A stretch of DNA of 61,846 bases. Source: Gordonia otitidis NBRC 100426 (GTDB taxonomy: Bacteria; Actinomycetota; Actinomycetes; Mycobacteriales; Mycobacteriaceae). A model generated the notes under the pieces. It worked only from the letters and a program-made list of their open reading frames with translations. It did no database searches and had not been told where the DNA came from. Below are positions 7,626 to 16,734 of this stretch, piece after piece; positions within the stretch are counted from its first letter, which is position 1, and the number at the start of each line of letters is the position of its first letter. Location: the NCBI RefSeq assembly GCF_000248075.1, contig NZ_BAFB01000206.1, forward strand, positions 1 through 61,846. Reading direction: 5' to 3'. The translations under genes were made by a program, and so were the position numbers.

Positions 7626-10600
7626 CTATGCGGCCTCTTGTGCGGTGTCGGCGATCTGTTCGTCGAGGGCGTCGAGTTCGGCCAGGGCACGGTCGAGTTC
7701 GGCTTGTTTGTCGAAGGTGATGGTGGCTGCGGCTGTACGGGCGTCGTCGGCGCGACGCTCGGCCGCGACAATGTCGGCGTCGAGGCGGGCGACGGTGTCG
7801 GGTAGCTGTCGGATCCATTCGCGGATCGTTTTAGCTATCCAGCGGCTTACTGCGATGCCGTCGCGGCGTAGCACCTTGGGTGGTACGTCGATGGTTGCGA
7901 CATGGTGGGCGGTGTAGCGGCGTCTACCGACAGCGAGTTCTATGCGTGCCGCACCAAGTTTCCTGCTGGTGGAGGCGACCAGAACTTGATCGCCGGCGAC
8001 ACCGCTGGTGGTGGCACCACCGATCGCGGGGAGATCCCAGTGGTGTCGGGCTAGCGTGTCGATGTGTGGCAGCAGATGGTCGAGCAGGTCGCGTGTTCGA
8101 CGTAACCTCTTAGCGCGTTGGCTGTGTGTGTCGGCATTTTCTCGCGCGGTCACCGCGTTCTGCAGTACGGTCGCCCGCCCGATTCGGAGAGTGCGGATTC
8201 GACCGGCAATCTCGTTGCGCCGTAGCAGTAGCGGGTTTCCGGAGGCTGCGGCCTGTAGTTCGGCATAGCTGAGTTCGGCGCGGCCGACGTCGACCATCTC
8301 ACGGATCTGTGAGGTGGGGTCGAACAGCGCAGCGAAGCTCTCACTTTTGCGGCGGATCAAACCGGCAATGAATCCGTCGCATGTTCTGGCGGTGACGTAG
8401 GTGAAGATGTCGACGCCGCCGGGTGCGAGGTTGCCGAATCGTATCGCACGCCCGACGCGCTGCTGGAACGCCGCCGGGGTCCACGTTAGGTCCAGCTGGT
8501 GTAAGGCTGTGCAACGGGTTTGGAGGTTTGCTGATTCTCCGATCAGCGGTGTGCTGCCGAATATGATCGGCAGATGACCTGACCGGCAACTGCTGAACAT
8601 CGCCTGCCGTGCCTTCGCTGACTTGGCGTCGTGGGCGAACCGCATGTGCGCGGCCGGCACACCACGCGCGAGCAGCAGTGCACGCAGCCGCCCGTAGGTT
8701 TGGGTTCCGTCGGCGCGGGGCGTGCCGAGATCGCACATGACGATCTGGCTGAGTCCGGGAACCGGTGAGCCGGGAATGCTGACGTTGCGGGTTCGGTGGT
8801 AGATGGCTGCGATGTTGTCGGCTGCGAGAACAAGTTTCGTGACTGTCTCGGGATGCTCGGGCCGCATGCCCGGTAGCAACTCGATGTCGAGGCCGAGTTT
8901 GCGGCCGTCGGTGCACACTTTGAGCATGTTGTCGTCGTCTGGTGCGTGCGCGAACCGGGAGCGTCCACGTAGGGCGTCGGCGCGGGAGGCAAGTACTTGC
9001 ATGTACTCTTCGGCGGCGGCGCTGGGTTCGGCGACGCACGTGTGGAAGCGGGCCTCGGGTAGTGGAATGCCCACATCGGCGGCGCGTTTGACGAACATGA
9101 ACTCGGTGAGCATCGACCGCAGTTCCGGCACGTTCTGCACGACGCAGGGCCGTCGCGTCGCCTTGATACCTCCGGAGGGGGCGACCTCGATCACGGTCTC
9201 CTGGCGGATGAACGTGGCAACCCACGCATCGAACGATTCAACACCAGCATCCGAAAGACGTTGCGGAGCGCAGAACTTCAAAGCGACGTACGCCTCGGCG
9301 AGCGAGTTGGTGAAAGGTGTCGCGGACATCGCGGCATATACAGGCCGGTTCCCGCGATGCTGTCTCAGCGACCACTGCTTGAGGTGGAGGTCGGAGGCGC
9401 GTTGTGAGTGCCCGAGACTGAACCCGTCGGACGTGCTGTTCACATACAAGCGACGGTACTTGTGCGCCTCATCAACAGTAATGTGGTCCACCCCAAGGGA
9501 ATTGAACGTGATGAGAGTGGGATCATTGACTGCGTGACGGAGTTGATCGAGCTGGCCTTCAAGTGTCCTCAGACGCTTCGCAGTCCTCTTCGCATTGTAG
9601 CCTTGCTCCGCGTAGTGGCTGCGTGCTTCCTGTAATTGCTCGTGCAGCCAGGCACGCTCAACTTCCACAGGCATCGGTAGCGAACCCAGCTGTTCGTGCG
9701 TCATGATGACCGCGTCGAAATCGCCGGTGGCGCAGCGTGCAGCGAACAAGCGTCGTCGCGCACTGCCCGTCAGATCATCGGGGCCGGCGACAAGGAAGTG
9801 CGCCGTCGGAAAGTATTGGCGGGCGGCGATCGCGAAGTGTTCCAACGCCGATAGGGGCACCGCAATGAGTGGTTTGTTCGCGATCCCAAACTCGCGCAAA
9901 GTCACCGATAACCCAAGGGCGGCAAGCGTTTTACCGAGGCCGCAGTCAAATGCACAGTATGCGGCCGGTAACGCTAGCGCGTGGTCAATCCAGTCCCTCT
10001 GCCACGGCCACAACTGTTTGTCGGCAGCCAAACGCGGCATCGGAAGGTAGCTGCCGTCAGCGGTGCGCGGCACATGCGAAGTGAACCGCATGTTGTAGTC
10101 GTGCTCGAGCCTCCGCCCACGATGCGGGTCCTCCCACAACCACGTCGAGAAGCGGTCCCCGATCTTGCTCAACGCCACCACCGCTGACTCCGTCGCAGCG
10201 TGATCCCTCACCGTGCGAATGCGGCCGTCCGGCGTGTCCACCTTGCGGGTCACGACCGGGATCTTGCCGTTGAGGCCGGATTGCAGCAGCTCGGTTGGCG
10301 TCTTTTCGGAAGTCCCGTACTCGGCTCTCGCCTGCTCTCCGGCAGCGGCACTTGTCACCTCCCACCGGCTGACCAGCGGCTCATAGATCACCCTGGCATA
10401 GCTGAGCCCGAACACCTCTCGGCAGAAGTCCTCCACATCATCAGATGTGACGATGGGTGACCCCAATTCGAGTCGGATTTCGCTGGGACCCAGCCACTCC
10501 GGCTGCACAGCCTGCAGCGCTGCAACATTGCGGGCGTAGTGAGGATCAGTCGCGGCTGCCACCTCAGCACTGGCCAGCTTCACCCGCACATTGCCCGACA

Positions 10601-12275
10601 GGTAGTCGGCCGAATAGACAACAGCCCCGCTATCGGGATCCCGGAACACGAGATCACCCAGCGCGGCGAACGCCGCAGCCTCGCTATCCAGTCCCAGCAA
10701 ACCCGCGATACGCGAGAGGTCGATGCCGCCCTCGCCGCGACTGATTGCCAGGGCGGCGGCAGGACTGTCGGCGGTGACGGCGCGATGCGGGCGCCGATTG
10801 ACTCTTCGCGTCAGGATCGCTGCTGGTTGCGCTTCGTCGGCGTCCCGGTCATAGCATTCGAGAGAAAGAACCACCGCCGCGTCTGGATCGTTGCGGAAAC
10901 CGCCCAATGACGGCGTCTGCCATGACACGCGGGGCGCGCCGGTGTCGGGATCAATCTTGCCTTCCCGAAGCGTCCCCCGATTCAGCGGCCCGAACGTTGC
11001 GACGTAGTCGCGGTAGAGCCGCGCCGCCCGTTCACGCAACGGGCGCAATGTGTCGTCGGTGCAATCCCAGTCCGACTCGGCGTCGATGAGTGCTTGGGCG
11101 GCATCACGCAGTGTGATCAGGGCGCGAAGCTCGCCCGGGGCACGATGTACCGGCGCAAGTCGCCCGTCGACAACACGGAACACAGCGCCGTCGATCAGAT
11201 GGAATGAACCTTCGGGGCGGCCGTCACTGTCGGTCAACGGAACATTTGCCAGCACATCAGGTAACGGTGCAGGCGCAGCGGCGTGCAGACGGCTTGCGGT
11301 CGCAGCGAATGCGGCAGCAATGTCGCGGTCGCGTCGCGCCGACACCACCCGCAGCGGCGCCCGACTGAACGCGGTCGCTTCCATCGTTCCCGCGATCTGA
11401 TCGGGCCGCGAATACCAGTAGTCGCTCACCGCGACCGGTGCACCGTCGGCGACCGGCAACTGCATCCGACCTGCCGTCGGCCAGCGTGAGACAAACCCGC
11501 TGGGTGTGCGGGCACGCAACACGACGACGTCAACGACTGTGTCAGTTCCGGGGAACGCGCCAGACGGCAACCGCAGCGCCTCCACAAACTCCGCGACCTC
11601 TTCAAGCTGCTGCGGCACAGACGCTTGATCGACAACGTAACGGGACGTGGCGATGACCGCGTACGCGCCCGGCCGCAACGCGCGCATGATGTGCAACAAG
11701 CATGCGGTGTGCAGCGGTTGCCGCTGACTTTCGCCCGGAAAGTACACCTGCGCGTTCGAGAATGGGACGTTTCCGATAGCTGCCGAGTAGCCGAAACCCA
11801 CCGACACCTTCGGGACGGTGCCGGTGATGATGGTGGCGGAGGGGTGAAGCAACGATGCGATAGACGTGGCGACCGGGTCGGCGTCTACGCCGGTGTAGCC
11901 GATCGGCAGGCCTGCTGGCGCGGTATCGAGGAATCGGCCGGTGCCGCATCCGATGTCGAGGACACGCCCCCCACCGAATCCTGTGCGCTGTAGCAGCGTC
12001 CACATGTGTTCAGCGATCGGAGCGGGAGTGTAGAAGCTGGTATCGACAACATCGCGGGCCGCGTCGAGCGGCAGGTCGCCCGCTGCGGTGAGCACGTTCG
12101 CGGCGTGCGCCTGCCATGTGCTCGGCACATCGGCGTCGAATACCGGAGCCACAGGCCCCCAGCCGGGGAACCCGCGCAGTGCATCGACTTGGTCAGCCGT
12201 CAACGGCCCGTGAGTGGGGTTGTTGAGGTCGTGCAGCGTGTTCAGTGCGCGGACGACTGAATCAACAAGGCGCAT
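7626..12275 (-). CDS. Large N6-methyltransferase-like / SNF2-type helicase fusion
   Basis: A 1549-residue protein resembling the methyltransferase-helicase proteins of phages and conjugative elements (DarB-like). A SAM-binding motif DIGCGTGRF lies near residue 108, but the catalytic NPP(F/Y) position reads GNVPF. The helicase part has GLGKT (about 778), the DEAH box VDEAHKYRR (about 933), SATPF of motif III, and the motif VI arginine region QRVGRAIRFGN (about 1278). A coiled-coil tail follows. The start is at 12275 (MRLVDSVVR), behind GAGAAGGGAA; upstream in-frame ATGs lack ribosome sites. Related proteins protect incoming DNA or remodel it, so that role here is inferred. TGCCGCAGC upstream suggests shared regulation. 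The gene is divergent from the HU-like gene. Confidence 0.85.
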   Translation of the reverse strand: MRLVDSVVRALNTLHDLNNPTHGPLTADQVDALRGFPGWGPVAPVFDADVPSTWQAHAANVLTAAGDLPLDAARDVVDTSFYTPAPIAEHMWTLLQRTGFGGGRVLDIGCGTGRFLDTAPAGLPIGYTGVDADPVATSIASLLHPSATIITGTVPKVSVGFGYSAAIGNVPFSNAQVYFPGESQRQPLHTACLLHIMRALRPGAYAVIATSRYVVDQASVPQQLEEVAEFVEALRLPSGAFPGTDTVVDVVVLRARTPSGFVSRWPTAGRMQLPVADGAPVAVSDYWYSRPDQIAGTMEATAFSRAPLRVVSARRDRDIAAAFAATASRLHAAAPAPLPDVLANVPLTDSDGRPEGSFHLIDGAVFRVVDGRLAPVHRAPGELRALITLRDAAQALIDAESDWDCTDDTLRPLRERAARLYRDYVATFGPLNRGTLREGKIDPDTGAPRVSWQTPSLGGFRNDPDAAVVLSLECYDRDADEAQPAAILTRRVNRRPHRAVTADSPAAALAISRGEGGIDLSRIAGLLGLDSEAAAFAALGDLVFRDPDSGAVVYSADYLSGNVRVKLASAEVAAATDPHYARNVAALQAVQPEWLGPSEIRLELGSPIVTSDDVEDFCREVFGLSYARVIYEPLVSRWEVTSAAAGEQARAEYGTSEKTPTELLQSGLNGKIPVVTRKVDTPDGRIRTVRDHAATESAVVALSKIGDRFSTWLWEDPHRGRRLEHDYNMRFTSHVPRTADGSYLPMPRLAADKQLWPWQRDWIDHALALPAAYCAFDCGLGKTLAALGLSVTLREFGIANKPLIAVPLSALEHFAIAARQYFPTAHFLVAGPDDLTGSARRRLFAARCATGDFDAVIMTHEQLGSLPMPVEVERAWLHEQLQEARSHYAEQGYNAKRTAKRLRTLEGQLDQLRHAVNDPTLITFNSLGVDHITVDEAHKYRRLYVNSTSDGFSLGHSQRASDLHLKQWSLRQHRGNRPVYAAMSATPFTNSLAEAYVALKFCAPQRLSDAGVESFDAWVATFIRQETVIEVAPSGGIKATRRPCVVQNVPELRSMLTEFMFVKRAADVGIPLPEARFHTCVAEPSAAAEEYMQVLASRADALRGRSRFAHAPDDDNMLKVCTDGRKLGLDIELLPGMRPEHPETVTKLVLAADNIAAIYHRTRNVSIPGSPVPGLSQIVMCDLGTPRADGTQTYGRLRALLLARGVPAAHMRFAHDAKSAKARQAMFSSCRSGHLPIIFGSTPLIGESANLQTRCTALHQLDLTWTPAAFQQRVGRAIRFGNLAPGGVDIFTYVTARTCDGFIAGLIRRKSESFAALFDPTSQIREMVDVGRAELSYAELQAAASGNPLLLRRNEIAGRIRTLRIGRATVLQNAVTARENADTHSQRAKRLRRTRDLLDHLLPHIDTLARHHWDLPAIGGATTSGVAGDQVLVASTSRKLGAARIELAVGRRRYTAHHVATIDVPPKVLRRDGIAVSRWIAKTIREWIRQLPDTVARLDADIVAAERRADDARTAAATITFDKQAELDRALAELDALDEQIADTAQEAA

Positions 12276-12336
12276 CGGCTGGTTCCCTTCTCGGCTCGGC
12301 TGGTGGCTGGATTCAGCGTTGCAGTGAGGGATCAGG

Positions 12337-12345
12337 GCTGCGGCA
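12337..12345 (-). promoter_or_regulatory. TGCCGCA(C/G)C upstream element, helicase gene
   Basis: Minus-strand TGCCGCAGC, one mismatch from the TGCCGCACC found before other genes. Seventeen bases after the CGCAGC core comes ACGCTG, then an AATCCAGCCACC stretch that loosely resembles the ACATCGAAGCCAC leader element. Confidence 0.45.
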
Positions 12346-12482
12346 CTTGATATGTGAGACACGTTGACTAGTCGCGGGTGCAGTATTTGTCACGTTGTGC
12401 AACCGGCGATTACGCTCGTGATGTCATTCACGGGGGGCACGTGACGTGCGTTTCGTTCCCGAATCAGCTTGCGGAGGCAGTG

Positions 12483-13082
12483 ATGAACAAGACCGACCTG
12501 ATCGACCACGTCCAGCAAAGCGCGAACATCGGCCGGGCTGAGGCGACCGCAGCAGTCGACTCGATCGTTGACACCATCGTGCGGTCAGTCCGCAAGGGAG
12601 AGAACGTCACGATCGTCGGGTTCGGCGTGTTCGAGAAGGCACGCCGCGCCCCGCGGACAGCTCGCAATATCCGCACCGGTGAGAAGATCCGTTTGCGCGC
12701 AAAGAATGTGCCGGCGTTCCGCCCAGCATCGCAGTTCAAGGCAATCGTCGCGGGGTCGGAGAAGTTGCCGCGTACAGGTGTAGCAGTCGGTCGAGGTAGC
12801 CAGACGTCGGCAACCACTCGAACCGCCGCCAAGACGAAGAATGCGACTACGGCGGCAAAGAAGACGACCACCGCGAGCTCGTCACGAAGTGCGGCACCGG
12901 CCAAGAGATCACAACCAAAGAAGGCGACCGCCGCTAAGACCGCACGCTCCAAGGCGCCGAAGACCGCACGCTCCAAGGCGCCGAAGGCCGCACCCGAAAG
13001 AAGCCCGAAGACCGCCAAGAAAACCGCGACGCCAGCATCGAAGTCGACGACCCGTAAGGCGAGTTCGCCCAGTCGCAGCTGA
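12483..13082 (+). CDS. HU-like nucleoid protein with Lys/Ala-rich tail
   Basis: A 199-residue protein. Residues 1-95 are a typical bacterial HU/IHF domain: MNKTDLIDHV start, VGFGVFEKARR, an arginine-rich arm with NIRTGEKI and the terminal PAFRPASQFK. Residues 96-199 are a disordered basic tail rich in Lys, Ala, Thr and Ser, like HupB of mycobacteria, with a 24-base direct duplication encoding TARSKAPK near 12939-12986. HU domains bind and bend DNA; the tail compacts DNA. The start is the ATG at 12483 with GGAGG at 12473-12477. A plasmid-borne nucleoid protein may modulate the element's own DNA or host silencing (inference). A terminator follows at 13129. Confidence 0.92.
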   Translation: MNKTDLIDHVQQSANIGRAEATAAVDSIVDTIVRSVRKGENVTIVGFGVFEKARRAPRTARNIRTGEKIRLRAKNVPAFRPASQFKAIVAGSEKLPRTGVAVGRGSQTSATTRTAAKTKNATTAAKKTTTASSSRSAAPAKRSQPKKATAAKTARSKAPKTARSKAPKAAPERSPKTAKKTATPASKSTTRKASSPSRS

Positions 13083-13128
13083 CGCTGGTCACCCGGACAG
13101 CCGCTCCCCCATCTCGGGTTTGATCAGG

Positions 13129-13163
13129 CCCCGGCAGAGTGTCCACCACTCGCCGGGGCTTCT
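13129..13163 (+). terminator. Rho-independent terminator after the HU-like gene
   Basis: CCCCGGC/GCCGGGG stem extended by AGTG/CACT, followed by CTTCTCT. It lies 47 bases after the stop at 13082. Confidence 0.75.
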
Positions 13164-13234
13164 CTATCGAATCGTGTGGATCGCGTTCTTCCCCAGCCCG
13201 GTTGTGGCGCGAGAGCGTCGCCCCACACCCGCAA

Positions 13235-13459
13235 CTACAAGGCGCCACACTGGCATGTCGGGCAGTGGCGCACAGTAAGCGGGTGCGCTGTCTTACCGGG
13301 CCCACGCCAGTCACATAAACAGTCGTGGCCCTGTACCGGCCGCGGACAGTCAGCGATGTCTCCGACCTCAACCAATCCGCTGGCAACTTCTGGCGCGTTC
13401 GGGCCGTAGAAGTGATGCTTGTGGCGACCAAGTTGGCAGTCAGTGCATACAACAGCCAT
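13235..13459 (-). CDS. Small Cys/His-rich protein
   Basis: A 74-residue protein with zinc-ribbon-like spacing: CTDC near the start, an HKHHF cluster, then C, CLC and a final CPTCQC. The ATG at 13459 overlaps the stop of the upstream DUF4326 gene as TGATG, so translation is probably coupled. GTG at 13462 is an alternative start. Small zinc-binding proteins of this kind are common on actinobacterial phages and plasmids. The function is unknown. Confidence 0.6.
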   Translation of the reverse strand: MAVVCTDCQLGRHKHHFYGPNAPEVASGLVEVGDIADCPRPVQGHDCLCDWRGPGKTAHPLTVRHCPTCQCGAL

Positions 13460-13830
13460 CACAGCTCACCTCGGTTCGCGATCTCAAGCAGCACGTCCGC
13501 GTGGCACGGGGAGCCGAGCGGACACCAGCACATGAGGTCGTGGCCACGCAACTCGTCGCGGATCTCGGCAATGGTGGGATATCCGCTGAATGCGTTGCAC
13601 TCGTAGTGACCCCACAAACAATCCACGAACGCGGCTACAGCATCCTGCCGTGAGTTGATCTCCCCCGCTCGGTGACCGTCATCGAATTTCAAGTCGTACC
13701 GACTACCGATCCTGAACGGGTTGCCCCACCTGCCCGGCCTGCCTACGTAGATCGCTTTGCGTCCGCACCCACATACGCATAGTGGCGTAGTCCAGCCCGT
13801 ACTCCTGTTTCGCTGAATACGTTGGGCCAT
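13459..13830 (-). CDS. DUF4326 family protein
   Basis: A 123-residue protein with hallmark DUF4326 segments: YVGRPGRWGNPF near residue 29, a central LWGHY, then a LRGHDLMCWCPLGSPCHADVL-like block and IAN near the end. The family is widespread in phages and plasmids. The conserved Cys/His residues suggest metal binding, and no activity is established. The ATG is at 13830, with a GTG three bases earlier as an alternative. It is translationally coupled to the following Cys/His-rich gene. Confidence 0.82.
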   Translation of the reverse strand: MAQRIQRNRSTGWTTPLCVCGCGRKAIYVGRPGRWGNPFRIGSRYDLKFDDGHRAGEINSRQDAVAAFVDCLWGHYECNAFSGYPTIAEIRDELRGHDLMCWCPLGSPCHADVLLEIANRGEL

Positions 13831-13933
13831 CACGCACTATCTTCCGTGGCCTCGCCGCGTTTGGTGATGCGGTCTGCTGCGCGGTGGCAGTGGGACTTTC
13901 GGAAACGGCAATGCCGAGCCATCACGCTTTCCT

Positions 13934-14164
13934 CTATTCGGTTTCACGCACGATGCGCGTCACGACGTCGGCTGGTGTCGACGGCCCGCGATGCTTACCG
14001 ATCACCGTGACGAGGTGTTCCGCCTGGGCAGGGTCGACGCACTCGAGGACCGCGATCTCGCCGGTCCTCGGGTCGGTAGTGGCGACACCCCACACGGTGC
14101 GCTCAGTGATGGCAGTCCGTGTGGACGGTGTGGGCGCGAGGTCAGGGAACAGGGAATCGGTCAC
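13934..14164 (-). CDS. Small hypothetical protein coupled to the DNA methyltransferase gene
   Basis: A 76-residue protein starting at GTG 14164, whose bases overlap the methyltransferase stop as GTGA. This indicates translational coupling. The sequence has a beta-strand pattern (TVWGVATTDPRTGEIAVLE) followed by a helix (AEHLVTVIGKH). It is not recognised; an accessory role with the methyltransferase is only suggested by position. Confidence 0.6.
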   Translation of the reverse strand: MTDSLFPDLAPTPSTRTAITERTVWGVATTDPRTGEIAVLECVDPAQAEHLVTVIGKHRGPSTPADVVTRIVRETE

Positions 14165-15699
14165 GGCGTCACTCCGAGGCTGTCGGCGACGGCACCCACA
14201 AGGTCACGCGCGGCAGGCGGCACCACGGCGTTGCCGGCCATCTTGACCTGCTCGCGTCGGTTTCCCAGCATCACGTACTCGGCGGGAAACGCCATGCCGC
14301 GCTTAATCTCCGACGGTTCGAGCATGCGGAACTCGCAGTCGTTGATGTCGGCAGCGGTCACGACATGCGCCTCCGTCTCGCGGGTCGTGCAGGTTCGCAA
14401 CGGCTCCGACGACGGATACGCGGTGTCATTCCACGTGCCACCCGAGGGCACTAGGAGTGACTGGTGACCCGCAGTTGTGACGGTGCGCATCACCTCCGAT
14501 GTCGGGGTGACCATCTCGGCTCCGCTGCCCTTGCTCGAGTTGTTTCGCATCAGCAGGCCGTGATGGTTGCCTGACGCCGCGAACGTGTCGAGCACATCGT
14601 CGGTGAACTTCGGCGCGTTGTGTCCACGCAGGGTGACGAGAACGCCCGTCTCTGAGCGAGTCGTCAAGGTGCGCTGAGGATCATCGGCGGGGCACGCTTC
14701 CTTGCCCTCACGCCCCTCGACCGGGACCAGCAGACCGTGATGTTCGCGTGTGGTGGCGGTCGACAGCGGTTCGGCCACAGGGCGGCAACCGGATTGGCCG
14801 TAGTACTCCGCCAGCACTGGACTGCCTGTGCCGTACCGCTCGAGGCCGGCGCGGATGCGTGCCATCGTCTTCGGTGACAGCGGCTTTGCGCGGTCACCAA
14901 TCTTGGTGCCCCGCAACTCCCAGTCGATGATCGACGACGCGGGCAACCATCCTGGCTCCACTACCGCGTTGCGGCACTCCTTGCGCGGGCAGCGATACAC
15001 GTACTGTGCGCGTGCCCCGTAGCGGCCACGCCGCTTCCGCTGGTCTTTCCAGGCTTGCATCGCGTCGATCCACCCATGCGTCTCGCACCAGGCGCGCGGT
15101 CGTGTCCACTTCTCAATGTCGGGGGCGCGTTCACCGTCGCGCCAGCACACCACGTACAGGCGGTCACGGGACTGGGGCGCGGGCAGACCGCCAGCCTGCG
15201 CGTGCATCGCGTTGAGGTACACCTCGCGGCACTGGTAGCCGAGGTTGCGCATGTCGGCCAACCACCGTTCGAATGCGCCGACATACAGTGCACGCGTGGA
15301 CACGTCGACGACGTTCTCGACGATGATTGCGCGGTAGCGGTGGTATTCCGCGAATCGGGGGACGTCGAACATCAGCATGCGTGACCGCATGTTCGCTTCG
15401 TCGGCGAGCGGGTCTTCCCACAGGCCCGGGTCGATGTGTTCCGCCGATTTGCCGGATGCGACAGTCCATTTGGTGCATTCAGGGCTAGCCCAGAGGATGT
15501 CGGTCTTGGGGAAGTAGGACGGCTTCTCGCGGTGCAGGTCGACACACGCGTGGTCGGCGTTCTGGTGGTTCTCGTTGTGGGTGTCGACGGCGAGTTGCCA
15601 GTGATTCGCCGCGATACGCACCTCGACACCCGGCACCTGGATCGCGCCGGTGCTTGAGCCACCCGCGCCACAGAACAGATCAGTCAGAGTGAGTGCCAC
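14161..15699 (-). CDS. Cytosine-5 DNA methyltransferase, phage/plasmid type
   Basis: A 512-residue C5-methyltransferase. Motif I is DLFCGAGGSS (8-16). The catalytic cysteine motif is ASPECTKW (C75) rather than the usual PPCQ. Motif VI is VENV (127-130), motif VIII is QSRDRLY (about 176-182), and motifs IX-X end in QVKMAGNAVVPP. Between VIII and IX the target-recognition region carries four diverged repeats of a T(T/S)-rich unit (PLSTATTREHHG, RTLTTRSETG, RTVTTAGHQS, RTCTTRETEA). The GTG start at 15699 has AGGAGG. No restriction endonuclease is seen beside it, so it probably acts as an orphan enzyme protecting the element or regulating genes. The target sequence cannot be read. Confidence 0.93.
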   Translation of the reverse strand: MALTLTDLFCGAGGSSTGAIQVPGVEVRIAANHWQLAVDTHNENHQNADHACVDLHREKPSYFPKTDILWASPECTKWTVASGKSAEHIDPGLWEDPLADEANMRSRMLMFDVPRFAEYHRYRAIIVENVVDVSTRALYVGAFERWLADMRNLGYQCREVYLNAMHAQAGGLPAPQSRDRLYVVCWRDGERAPDIEKWTRPRAWCETHGWIDAMQAWKDQRKRRGRYGARAQYVYRCPRKECRNAVVEPGWLPASSIIDWELRGTKIGDRAKPLSPKTMARIRAGLERYGTGSPVLAEYYGQSGCRPVAEPLSTATTREHHGLLVPVEGREGKEACPADDPQRTLTTRSETGVLVTLRGHNAPKFTDDVLDTFAASGNHHGLLMRNNSSKGSGAEMVTPTSEVMRTVTTAGHQSLLVPSGGTWNDTAYPSSEPLRTCTTRETEAHVVTAADINDCEFRMLEPSEIKRGMAFPAEYVMLGNRREQVKMAGNAVVPPAARDLVGAVADSLGVTP

Positions 15700-15760
15700 G
15701 CGTCCCCCTCCTTTCGTCCGAGTCGTAGCGGGGCATCAGAAGTCACCGCCGTCCCGCCGC

Positions 15761-15883
15761 TCATACTCGTCGTGAAGCCGGTTGGCGTAGCAGCTCCCGT
15801 CTGGGTGCTTCCTCATCTCGGTCTCGGATCGATTCCTCTAGCTCACGCAGCGACATCAGCGCCGGATTGGGACGGCGGGCCAT
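15761..15883 (-). CDS. Possible 40-residue protein by start-stop overlap
   Basis: ATG at 15883 overlaps the stop of the preceding gene as TGATG, and the frame runs 40 codons to TGA at 15761. The product is very basic and acidic in blocks (LRELEESIRDRDEEA then RRELLRQ), which suggests a short helix. It is supported mainly by the coupling geometry and its position in a compact operon leading to the methyltransferase. The function is unknown. Confidence 0.45.
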   Translation of the reverse strand: MARRPNPALMSLRELEESIRDRDEEAPRRELLRQPASRRV

Positions 15884-16620
15884 CACTTGCCCCCGTCGTC
15901 GTGGTCAACCCAACAGTTCTCGGGATTGTCCTCGGTGCAGCGGGTCTGAGTGCACGCGTAGTGCGACTCATCGTCGCCGAGTGTCACGCCCGGTTCAGCC
16001 GCAACACCCTTGTGGTTCGCCGCATGGGTGGCGTCGAGGATGTGGGCGAGCTGATCGCCGAAAGCACGGGTCACCAAGTCGGGCACCGAACCTTGATCCA
16101 AAACGCCCTGCACGATGGCGTGCTGCCACAGAGTCGCCTTTGCCCGCAGCTGCTCGATGACGGCGAGGGCGGCGTCGCGCTCAGCGCGGCATTCTCGAAG
16201 TTCCGTTGCCCGCTGCTCGAATGCTCGGGTGTTGGCCTGCTGCCACTCCGTGCAACACGGTTCCTCTGGATTGCCGCATTCCGGGTCGCACATGAAGCCG
16301 AACACTGGGCACGGATCGTATATGTCAGCGTTCGCGCACCACTCGCACCCGGCGTCGCGACCCTCGCCACAGCCAGTCTCGATCGTGCAGCGGCAGCCAG
16401 TCTCGCGTGAGGCTACTTCCTCCCGTAGCCGCTCGACTTCGGCGACGAGTTGCGGTCCGTGGTCGAGCGCGACATGCATTGCCATCTCGGGTGAGCGACG
16501 CGCCATGTCGATGTCGGTGTTGATGGCTGCCAGCTGGTGCGGCGTCAGCGAAGTTGCGGTTGCGCTGTTGTTGCTGCTGCCCGGCTGGTCGGATTCCTCA
16601 ACGATGTTGTCAACGTTCAT
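15883..16620 (-). CDS. Cys-rich hypothetical protein with coiled coil
   Basis: A 245-residue protein starting at ATG 16620 (MNVDNIVEES), with GGAAAGG upstream; earlier in-frame residues look antisense. Heptad-type helices lie at about 30-75 and 130-165. Between them is a Cys-dense segment (CRCTIETGC, CEWC, CGNPEEPCC) with spacing suitable for zinc binding, and a C-terminal Cys pair follows. Architecture is like small phage early proteins that are expressed with nucleic-acid enzymes. The degenerate sequence ACATGGAGGCG lies in the leader, 8 of 11 positions matching the shared element. The function is not known. Confidence 0.6.
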   Translation of the reverse strand: MNVDNIVEESDQPGSSNNSATATSLTPHQLAAINTDIDMARRSPEMAMHVALDHGPQLVAEVERLREEVASRETGCRCTIETGCGEGRDAGCEWCANADIYDPCPVFGFMCDPECGNPEEPCCTEWQQANTRAFEQRATELRECRAERDAALAVIEQLRAKATLWQHAIVQGVLDQGSVPDLVTRAFGDQLAHILDATHAANHKGVAAEPGVTLGDDESHYACTQTRCTEDNPENCWVDHDDGGK

Positions 16621-16734
16621 CGTGCTGCCTTTCCGGATGGGATGGCCTCGGCGGTGCTGATTTCGCCTCCATGTAGTGCTGCGAGGGTAGAGGCTGTGTT
16701 TCGGTACCACTCGTCGGTTTAAGAGGCTGCACGA

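Noticed and set aside
12378..12482. Upstream in-frame start for the HU-like gene
   Set aside because: The HU family begins at MNKTDLI, and GGAGG lies directly before the ATG at 12483.
15690..15764. 24-codon frame starting in the stop of the 40-codon frame and overlapping the methyltransferase start
   Set aside because: It contains the methyltransferase ribosome site and has no other support; kept only as a possible coupler.
16658..16690. Ninth copy of the leader 11-mer (ACATGGAGGCG)
   Set aside because: Only 8 of 11 positions match, so it was not counted in the regulon, although its placement before 16620 is suitable.
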